In this document: positions 46,731 through 52,018 of the stretch, piece by piece
How the letters are laid out: the number at the start of each line of letters is the position of its first letter
How positions within the stretch are numbered: the stretch's first letter is position 1
IMG/VR virus record: IMGVR_UViG_3300025051_000004
Location: 1-52,018 of that record
DNA: 52,018 bases
Direction: 5' to 3' (one strand)
Source: a virus
Notes under the pieces: generated by a model
What the model saw: the letters and a program-made list of their open reading frames with translations, nothing else
What the model was told of the DNA's origin: nothing
Databases searched by the model: none
Translations under genes and position numbers: made by a program

Positions 46731-48629
46731 TTATTCATTAATTATTCGAAGAGTTCGATCTTCAAACATAATTTTTGTTGATCTATCTTCAAATATAATT
46801 GGTATTAATCTATCTTCCGCCATAATCTTAATGGTTCTAACAACTGGAGCAATGTCAAAAGGCGTTATAAATCCAGCAATATCAAAAGTAGAATCGATTA
46901 AAATATCCGCATAACCTTCATAAATTCCTTGCGTAGTTATAAATCCATTTACAAACAAGTTTGAATCTATACTAATATTAGCCGATCCATAATGTGTTGG
47001 ATGTATCACATAACCATTAACAAGAACTTCTGAAGTTACAAATATTATACTAGATCCCTCATATGTTGGATGAGTGACTGATCCATTAACTGTTAATTCG
47101 GATAAAATCAGAATATCAGAAGCACCATCTTTGAAACTCAATGATTCAACTGATCCGCTAACTGTTAATTCAGAGGAGATTGTAACGGCTGCTGTACCCT
47201 CATGCGTTGGATGCGTTACTAAGCCAATAACCGTTAACTCAGAGGAAACTGAAATATCGCTGGCACCTTCATGAGTTGGATGCGTTACTAAGCCAATAAC
47301 CGTTAACTCAGAGGAAACTGAAATATCAGTGGAAGCATCCTTATACCCAGGAGCTTCAACATAACCACTAACTGTTAAGTCTGATGAAACTGAAATATCG
47401 CTGGCACCTTCATGTATTGGATGAGCGACTGATCCACTAACTGTTAATTCTGATGAAGCGGCGATAGCAGCGGCACCTTCATGTGTTGGATGAGCGACTG
47501 ATCCATTAACTGTTAAGTCGGATAAAGCAGTTATAGCAGCGGCACCTTCATGTGTTGGATGAGCGACTGATCCGCTAAGGCTTAACTCAGAAGACACTAA
47601 AATATTACTTGAACCTTCATGAGTTGGATGAGCGACTGATCCGCTAATGGTTAATTCGGATGAGACTAGAATATCTGTGGAACCATCTTTGAAACTCAAT
47701 GATTCAACTGATCCGCTAACCGTTAACTCTGATGAAACTGAAATATCACTTACACCTTCATGTGTTGGATGAGCGACCGATCCGCTAACTGTTAATTCAG
47801 ATGTGACCGAAATATCACTCACACCTTCATGTGTTGGATGAGTGACCGATCCGCTAACTGTTAACTCAGAGGAAACCGAAATATCGCCGACACCTTCATG
47901 TGTTGGATGAGCAACTGATCCACTAACTGTTAACTCAGAGGAAACTGAAATATTACTTGCACCCTCATGTGTGGTTGTACTACCAACCGATCCGCTAACT
48001 GTTAACTCAGAGGAAACCGAAATATCACTTGCACCTTCATGTGTTGGATGAGCAACTGATCCACTAACTGTTAATTCTGATGAAGCGGCGATAGCAGCGG
48101 CACCTTCATGTGTTATGGTTGTTGTTTTAATAACTGTTAATGAGGGAGTTACAGTATAAACATTTAAAGGTGCCCCGCCAGAAGTATATACCCTAAATGA
48201 AATTGTATTTCCATTAAACACGGTATTACTATCTATTTGAAGACAATATTCATACTCAGTCTCAGTATTCCAAAGTCCAATAAGTCCAACAGATCCATTA
48301 GAATCAAACTGACCCGTAACAAATGTCAATGTTCCAAGTTGTTGTGTTGTAGCGGCACCATCAGCGACAAATGACGAGTTTACAAGTTTTACATAATTTG
48401 AAGATGTAGTAACTGGAAAATAACTTCCACCACTATAGGAGGCATATAAAACCCTCCCGTTCGAATCATTCTTGTTATTAACTTCTCCAACCACAAATCT
48501 TAAACGAAATGTTTCATCAACATTCTTCGAAATTGGCGTATTAGCAGCCGCAATCCAAGTTGCTCCAGTCTCATTACCATTATCATTTCTAAATCTATAT
48601 GCTTTTTGAACAACTGATGCGGTTGCCAT
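46731..48629 (-). CDS. Large tandem-repeat fibre protein (632 aa)
   Basis: The N-terminal domain (1-172; RFRNDNGNETGATWIAA, FRLRFVVGEVNNKNDSNGRV, YEYCLQIDSNTVFNGNTISF) looks like a beta-sandwich. Residues 173-592 are 18 imperfect tandem units of about 23 residues, mostly THEG[AVS]xxIxVSSELTVSGSV plus a short link such as AHP. The C-terminal 40 residues hold three short EDR units (AEDRL, FEDRS, FEDRT), known from phage beta-solenoid ends. A long rod-like fibre is likely. It sits between the tail-fibre-like and virion Ig genes, distant from the tail tip genes. Confidence 0.7.
   Translation of the reverse strand: MATASVVQKAYRFRNDNGNETGATWIAAANTPISKNVDETFRLRFVVGEVNNKNDSNGRVLYASYSGGSYFPVTTSSNYVKLVNSSFVADGAATTQQLGTLTFVTGQFDSNGSVGLIGLWNTETEYEYCLQIDSNTVFNGNTISFRVYTSGGAPLNVYTVTPSLTVIKTTTITHEGAAAIAASSELTVSGSVAHPTHEGASDISVSSELTVSGSVGSTTTHEGASNISVSSELTVSGSVAHPTHEGVGDISVSSELTVSGSVTHPTHEGVSDISVTSELTVSGSVAHPTHEGVSDISVSSELTVSGSVESLSFKDGSTDILVSSELTISGSVAHPTHEGSSNILVSSELSLSGSVAHPTHEGAAAITALSDLTVNGSVAHPTHEGAAAIAASSELTVSGSVAHPIHEGASDISVSSDLTVSGYVEAPGYKDASTDISVSSELTVIGLVTHPTHEGASDISVSSELTVIGLVTHPTHEGTAAVTISSELTVSGSVESLSFKDGASDILILSELTVNGSVTHPTYEGSSIIFVTSEVLVNGYVIHPTHYGSANISIDSNLFVNGFITTQGIYEGYADILIDSTFDIAGFITPFDIAPVVRTIKIMAEDRLIPIIFEDRSTKIMFEDRTLRIINE
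46854..48113. repeat. Tandem coding repeat array, 18 units of 69-72 bp
   Basis: Eighteen imperfect units of 69-72 bp encode residues 173-592 of the fibre protein. Units such as those near 47.4 and 48.1 kb are nearly identical over most of their length, while others have drifted, especially in the last four. Each unit has a short insertion variant (GSTT, ESLS, EAPG). The pattern is a minisatellite-like array that can change copy number by recombination. Confidence 0.85.
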
Positions 48630-48640
48630 GAATTACCTCC

Positions 48641-48943
48641 TTAACTCATTAAATCTCTATAGTCAAGAGCATCATTTATAATCTTGCTATATGATTCATC
48701 ATTAATGGTTCTTCCAGAAAGCAAATATCCTTTATGCATCATCCAATCTAATGCTCCATAAAGATCAACACCAATCCATTGCCCATTATCAAAAATATAA
48801 TAATCATCGCCAGAAGCTAAAAACGTCCCACCAAATGGAGTGTGTTGAACTATGGCTTGAATTCCGATTGTTTCTTTTGGTTGTGCGTCACTATGAGATC
48901 CATCAGCATAATAAAATCTTGGAAATTTCTTATCCATATCCAA
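48641..48943 (-). CDS. Small structural-module protein (100 aa)
   Basis: The protein begins MDMDKKFPRFYYADGSHSDAQP and has IGIQAIVQHTPFGGTFLASGDDYYIFDNGQWIGVDLYGALDWMM, a pattern I associate with small unassigned proteins in phage tail/fibre modules. It has no membrane segment. It sits between the fibre genes, so a chaperone or fibre accessory role is possible. Not recognised. Confidence 0.5.
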   Translation of the reverse strand: MDMDKKFPRFYYADGSHSDAQPKETIGIQAIVQHTPFGGTFLASGDDYYIFDNGQWIGVDLYGALDWMMHKGYLLSGRTINDESYSKIINDALDYRDLMS

Positions 48944-48949
48944 CTCCTA

Positions 48950-48979
48950 TAAAAGAAAATATAGGGAGCCGAAGCTCCC
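48950..48979 (-). terminator. Rho-independent terminator
   Basis: On the minus strand GGGAGC-TTCG-GCTCCC forms a six-bp stem with a stable TTCG tetraloop, followed by TATATTTTCTTTT. It lies just after the tail fibre gene and before the 100-aa gene. Confidence 0.85.
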
Positions 48980-48983
48980 GTCC

Positions 48984-49784
48984 TTAACTTAGAGTTAGAT
49001 CTACTTCACCAGCACTAAATCGGAAAATATCGTTTGTATAAACCGTCCGATTAATCGTGAGAGTTTTAAAGAAGTATAAAGATCCGGCAGTTACTGCACT
49101 ACGAATAGCCATACCAACAACTGTTCCCCAATCTGCTGTTGCTGTTGGATATGTTTCCGTATTTACATTTTGTGTATGTCCATCAGTAGCACCCGGCGCA
49201 GCCCACTCTGCTGAACCAAAACATTGTTGTCTAGCGTATGATCCACCAGAAACCTCAACACCACCAGAATCTCCCGCATCGGGCATTGTTGTATATAAGG
49301 CTAAATATGCATTGGTTGGTTGAGTAAATGATGCGCCATTAAGAATGTGGTCCAGCATTTCATTAGCCAGGAAATATGAAACGTTTGTTCCTAATGTTAT
49401 CACAAGATTTCCAGCACCAATTGAAAGGGTATCAAGAGTATTAACTGTAAGGGGTGCACCAAACGACCCATAGAATAGTAAATTTCCACCACTCACAGCA
49501 TCAAAAATTCCAACAGCCGCAACATCACCCCAATTGGCAGTTGCAGTAATAAACGAAATTATAGCCGAATTTGCTACCGATCCATTTGCTGGGGTTCCAA
49601 AGGCACCCGTTAATTGTTTGCGAACATAGGATCCACCGGAGACCTCGACACCACCACCAGCGTCTGCTGGCGAGGTTGTAAATAAAGCAAGATAAACACT
49701 TGCTGGGGCAGGAAAAGATCCTTGACGTAAAATGTAATCAATAAATTTTCCCTCTAAATAATCTGACATAACCGCAGTTGTCAT
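48984..49784 (-). CDS. Tail fibre protein with two tandem domains (266 aa)
   Basis: Two halves repeat the same pattern. Residues about 8-133 contain SVYLALFTTSPADAGGGVEVSGGSYVRKQ, ADWGDVAAVGIFDA and SIGAGNLVITL. Residues about 140-266 contain NAYLALYTTMPDAGDSGGVEVSGGSYARQQ, TADWGTVVGMAIRSA and SAGEVDLTLS. This matches a phage tail fibre domain that I have seen as a single unit, duplicated here. Beta-rich trimeric fibre ends of this kind often bind sugars. Confidence 0.7.
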   Translation of the reverse strand: MTTAVMSDYLEGKFIDYILRQGSFPAPASVYLALFTTSPADAGGGVEVSGGSYVRKQLTGAFGTPANGSVANSAIISFITATANWGDVAAVGIFDAVSGGNLLFYGSFGAPLTVNTLDTLSIGAGNLVITLGTNVSYFLANEMLDHILNGASFTQPTNAYLALYTTMPDAGDSGGVEVSGGSYARQQCFGSAEWAAPGATDGHTQNVNTETYPTATADWGTVVGMAIRSAVTAGSLYFFKTLTINRTVYTNDIFRFSAGEVDLTLS

Positions 49785-49812
49785 TATTGAACTCCTTTAA
49801 AATAATTTATGT

Positions 49813-50691
49813 TTAAACATTTGGAAAAACTTTATTCCAAAGAGCGATGACTTTTTCTGTTAATTCTTCGTTTGTCATTGGGACTGATGGTATTGAAATG
49901 ACACTTCCATCAGAAACCCAACGACTCTCTAAATGAGAAAAAGTTCTAAATTCATCTAATGGTCGTCTTGAAACATTAACATCCAAATAATCCGCTGCAA
50001 ATCCCAACTCTTTTCCGATTCCGGTGTTTGCCCCTATCTGCCACATTTCATAATCTTTTCTTGATGGTGGAAGACTTGGAGTGCGTACTCCTCCAAAAAT
50101 ATCTTTTAGGTGTTGGAGGAGTTGCGGGACATAATAACTTGATACTTCCCATTTCGACCAAGGATATTGGGCATGATGGTACATAAATTGATCAAAGTCG
50201 TAATAATAATCAAACCAATCGGAATAATCATATCGATTTGAATAAAATTTAATTCTTTTATCTGGGAAATCTTTTTGGAGTTGTTGCATAAAGCGATATG
50301 CAGATAATGCAAAGGCACTTGACTTTTCATTAAATATTTTTTCTCCATCAAGTGTTAACCATTCAAAAGCAAGTCCATCGATAGCTTTCATAAATTTATC
50401 ATACTGAGCCGTCCAACTTGAATGACTAGAAAGATAATGATAAAAATCTCGAACAATATGTGGATGCTCTTCAAGCTCAGCATAAAAGGTATCTAAAGCT
50501 GGATCAATATAAATTGTTCCATCTGAAACTCCCGATGATGCACGAACCATACAATAATCGATTATCTCAAGTGTTTTTGTAAATTCTGCTTGATCAAAAT
50601 CAGCTGCACCATTATAGCGCGAAACATCAATCCCGGTTGCAAGACCAGAGCCAACAATAATATCAAGTATTGATTTGATAGTACTATCCAT
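49813..50691 (-). CDS. GH25 muramidase endolysin
   Basis: The 292-aa protein has GIDVSRYNGAADFD (20-33) with the catalytic acid pattern, TLDGEK (113-118) with a DxE pair and MWQIGANTGIGKE (216-228) followed by YLDVN (235-239), the GH25 lysozyme layout. It cleaves the glycan of peptidoglycan to release progeny. The C-terminal part (240-292) may bind the wall or a partner. It sits between the connector-like and fibre genes. No signal peptide is visible, so export depends on a holin. Confidence 0.8.
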   Translation of the reverse strand: MDSTIKSILDIIVGSGLATGIDVSRYNGAADFDQAEFTKTLEIIDYCMVRASSGVSDGTIYIDPALDTFYAELEEHPHIVRDFYHYLSSHSSWTAQYDKFMKAIDGLAFEWLTLDGEKIFNEKSSAFALSAYRFMQQLQKDFPDKRIKFYSNRYDYSDWFDYYYDFDQFMYHHAQYPWSKWEVSSYYVPQLLQHLKDIFGGVRTPSLPPSRKDYEMWQIGANTGIGKELGFAADYLDVNVSRRPLDEFRTFSHLESRWVSDGSVISIPSVPMTNEELTEKVIALWNKVFPNV

Positions 50692-51080
50692 TAAATAATC
50701 TCCTCATCTTCAGCAGCTTCTGCCGCGGCTTCAGCCGTTAATGTATATGGTTCTTTTTGAAGTTGTAGTCGCCATTCTAATTCTTGAATCTGCTTTTCAA
50801 AAGCACCAATCAAGAAAGAATTTTGTGGAGGATCAAACAATAGTCTAGTACGAATATAGACATAGGGTTTAACCGCTTCAAGATCTGTTGCTAAATCAAG
50901 AAACTCACTCCACTCGGTATCCGAATCTGTCATCGAAAATGTTTCACTTGGTCCAACACCCAATTGATTAAGTGTTAGAAAAACTGAATTAATATGCATA
51001 ATCAATTCTTCATCAAAAGCTGTATCAACAGCTTCAATACCAAGTAACTTTTTAATTGAATCTAATATCTTCGTTCCCAT
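50691..51080 (-). CDS. Head-tail connector-like protein (129 aa)
   Basis: The protein begins MGTKILDSIKKLLGIEAVDTAFDEELIMHINSVFLTLNQLGVGPSETF and later has YVYIRTRLLFDPPQNSFLIGAFEKQIQELEWRLQL. This strongly conserved pattern belongs to small gp6-like connector/adaptor proteins of Firmicutes phages. The C-terminus is an alanine/glutamate tail (TAEAAAEAAEDEEII). In many such phages it lies next to a capsid gene; here it lies next to the HNH and TerS-like genes, so it may act in packaging. Confidence 0.5.
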   Translation of the reverse strand: MGTKILDSIKKLLGIEAVDTAFDEELIMHINSVFLTLNQLGVGPSETFSMTDSDTEWSEFLDLATDLEAVKPYVYIRTRLLFDPPQNSFLIGAFEKQIQELEWRLQLQKEPYTLTAEAAAEAAEDEEII

Positions 51081-51484
51081 AAATCTGTATCTCCTTCTCT
51101 TCGTTCTGGCGAGATGGTTAATAAATTAGTTTTGTTTCCAAAGTGAATTGCGTTGTGTGTTCGATGCGAAACAACAATCAAAAATTCTGGATCAATTGCA
51201 ATATCATTACTGTTTTCAAGATCTTCAATTGTTATTGGATTCATATGATGAATCAAAATTTTTGAAAATATTGGTCGATCTAGAATAGCAAGATCACAAG
51301 CTTCGTCGCGAGCGATAACATCTTGACGAACATGGCGCCATTCAACAGATCGATAAAAATCTTGATTAATATATCTATCAAATCCAAAAGTTCCAATTCC
51401 TACACTTCCACTTAATTTCAAATATTCAAATCGTTCTTCAAAAGTTTTTAATTTTATAAGTTCTGTGTAGGTTCTAATTTTCAT
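51062..51484 (-). CDS. HNH endonuclease (packaging-associated)
   Basis: The ATG at 51484 (MKIRTYTELIKLKTFEERFE) is preferred; the longer reading overlaps the upstream gene out of frame and lacks support. The 140-aa product has RHVRQDVIARDEACDLAILD (50-69), ILIHHMNPITIEDL (76-89) and SHRTHNAIHFG (106-116), a complete HNH/beta-beta-alpha-metal layout. HNH proteins beside terminase genes assist packaging cuts in cos-type phages. It overlaps the TerS-like gene by 11 nt and the connector-like gene by 19 nt. Confidence 0.75.
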   Translation of the reverse strand: MKIRTYTELIKLKTFEERFEYLKLSGSVGIGTFGFDRYINQDFYRSVEWRHVRQDVIARDEACDLAILDRPIFSKILIHHMNPITIEDLENSNDIAIDPEFLIVVSHRTHNAIHFGNKTNLLTISPERREGDTDLWERRY

Positions 51485-51830
51485 CATCATCCCAATTATC
51501 ATCACTTGGATTAGTCTGACCAGAATATCTTCGCATTGCTGTAAGAGCTTTTGCATAAAGTTCTTCAACTCTACCATGGGCTTTAATTGCTTCTGTTTTT
51601 GCAGAAATTAATTCTTTCTGTTGTTCCAGAATTTCTTTTTCAATTTGTTCTTTTGTCGAGGCCAGTTTTAAAAAATGTGTAATTATTTGTGAACTCGCAC
51701 TACCATCTCGAAGCTGTTGTTCTGCTAGATCCATGGAAAGTGAAATCATTCTGTTCTCTTGTGCCTCTGGTGTTCGTGCAGGAGGTAACTTCTTTTTAGG
51801 TTGTGTTATAGTTTTATTATCGGTGGTCAT
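51474..51830 (-). CDS. Terminase small subunit-like protein
   Basis: The 118-aa protein (KKLPPARTPEAQENRMISLSMDLAEQQLRDGSASSQIITHFLKLASTKEQIEKEILEQQKEL) matches a small helical protein usually found next to an HNH gene and TerL, which I take as a TerS-like DNA-recognition component. The C-terminus has EELYAKALTAMRRYSGQTN, another conserved segment. AAAGGAGG precedes the ATG. It is the first gene of the late operon; the inverted-repeat region upstream (51885-51986) is a candidate binding or cos site. Confidence 0.6.
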   Translation of the reverse strand: MTTDNKTITQPKKKLPPARTPEAQENRMISLSMDLAEQQLRDGSASSQIITHFLKLASTKEQIEKEILEQQKELISAKTEAIKAHGRVEELYAKALTAMRRYSGQTNPSDDNWDDDEN

Positions 51831-51884
51831 TGAATGTACCTCCTTTCTATTAGATTATGTAATGTTTTGACTACCTTTTAGTGG

Positions 51885-51986
51885 TACCCTTTAGGATGCT
51901 TATTGTCTGAAAAGGAGAAGAACAGTGATCACCAACACCGTTTTGGAAGAAGACCAAGAAAACAACAATAAGCACCCTAAAGGGCA
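51885..51986. repeat. Inverted repeat region upstream of the TerS-like gene
   Basis: TACCCTTTAGGATGCTTATTGT (51885-51906) and ACAATAAGCACCCTAAAGGGCA (51965-51986) form a 22-bp inverted repeat with two mismatches. On the minus strand both mismatches become G-U pairs, so the minus-strand RNA can form an unbroken stem. The pairing extends outward with a short internal loop. Copies of ACCCTAAA/TTTAGGGT-like sequence recur in both arms. It lies 55 nt upstream of the first late gene and could be a packaging (cos/TerS) site or a leader structure. Confidence 0.6.
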
Positions 51987-52018
51987 CCCTAAAAATATCC
52001 CCCGGAGAAATTTTTAAG

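Noticed and set aside
46854-48113. Repeat array resembling a CRISPR locus
   Set aside because: The units are in-frame coding repeats of 69-72 bp with gradual drift, no unique spacers and no cas genes.
1-52018. Temperate-phage module (integrase, repressor, attachment site)
   Set aside because: No gene in the window has the motifs of these families; absence is limited to what the window contains.

Overview
The window reads as a nearly complete genome of a tailed, siphovirus-like bacteriophage of a low-GC Gram-positive (Firmicutes-type) host. Every supported gene lies on the minus strand. Most have strong AAAGGAG-type ribosome binding sites, and many overlap by 1-4 bases. The host guess rests on AT-rich DNA, the strong Shine-Dalgarno sites, a GH25 muramidase endolysin, an LLH-type holin, ReqiPepy6 gp37-like and Dit-type tail proteins, and a YonO/QDE-1-like single-chain RNA polymerase. 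I see no integrase, repressor, tRNA, transposase or CRISPR array, so a lytic lifestyle is the simplest reading.

In transcription order (right to left), 51.8-24.5 kb holds packaging, head, tail, fibre and lysis genes. These are a TerS-like protein, an HNH protein, a connector-like protein, the GH25 endolysin, two repetitive fibre proteins, an Ig-like virion protein, a holin-like membrane protein, a metallophosphoesterase and TerL. Three small proteins carrying an HYGxxGMKWG-type tag flank TerL. Then come the portal, a protease-major capsid fusion, neck proteins, the major tail protein, two tail chaperones, the tape measure (1408 aa), Dit, a gp37-like baseplate protein and fibres.

The 24.5-21.2 kb part is a run of small, mostly membrane proteins. 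Several sit in their own promoter-gene-terminator cassette. The promoters share CGCAA, exactly 13 nt, then TATAATR, and the same element appears ahead of the replication/recombination genes near 4.2 kb. An LLH-type holin ends this run.

The 20.8-10.1 kb part holds DNA ligase, a FEN-like 5' nuclease, two nucleotide-metabolism proteins, two kinds of paralogous accessory genes and many conserved unknowns. At 10.1-9.8 kb a spacer with repeated TGTCAC and TAGCATTTTT motifs beside an AT-rich tract looks like an origin. Immediately downstream is one 1270-aa polypeptide carrying an SF3 helicase, an AEP-like primase and a family B DNA polymerase. After it come an SSB-like protein, an SF2 helicase, a VRR-NUC-like nuclease, a RecB/Cas4-like exonuclease and the single-chain RNA polymerase.

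The most interesting signal is the RNA polymerase-like protein (713-3337). It combines a DFDGD double-psi beta-barrel motif with three helix-turn-helix-like segments and an N-terminal tag (HYGTPRRSGRYPWGSG). That tag resembles the tags on the capsid-neighbourhood proteins and reappears in a nucleotide-metabolism protein. A testable idea is that these proteins share one docking or packaging signal and that the polymerase is carried in, or directed to, a phage compartment such as the capsid. All functional statements come from reading motifs by eye; no database search was run.
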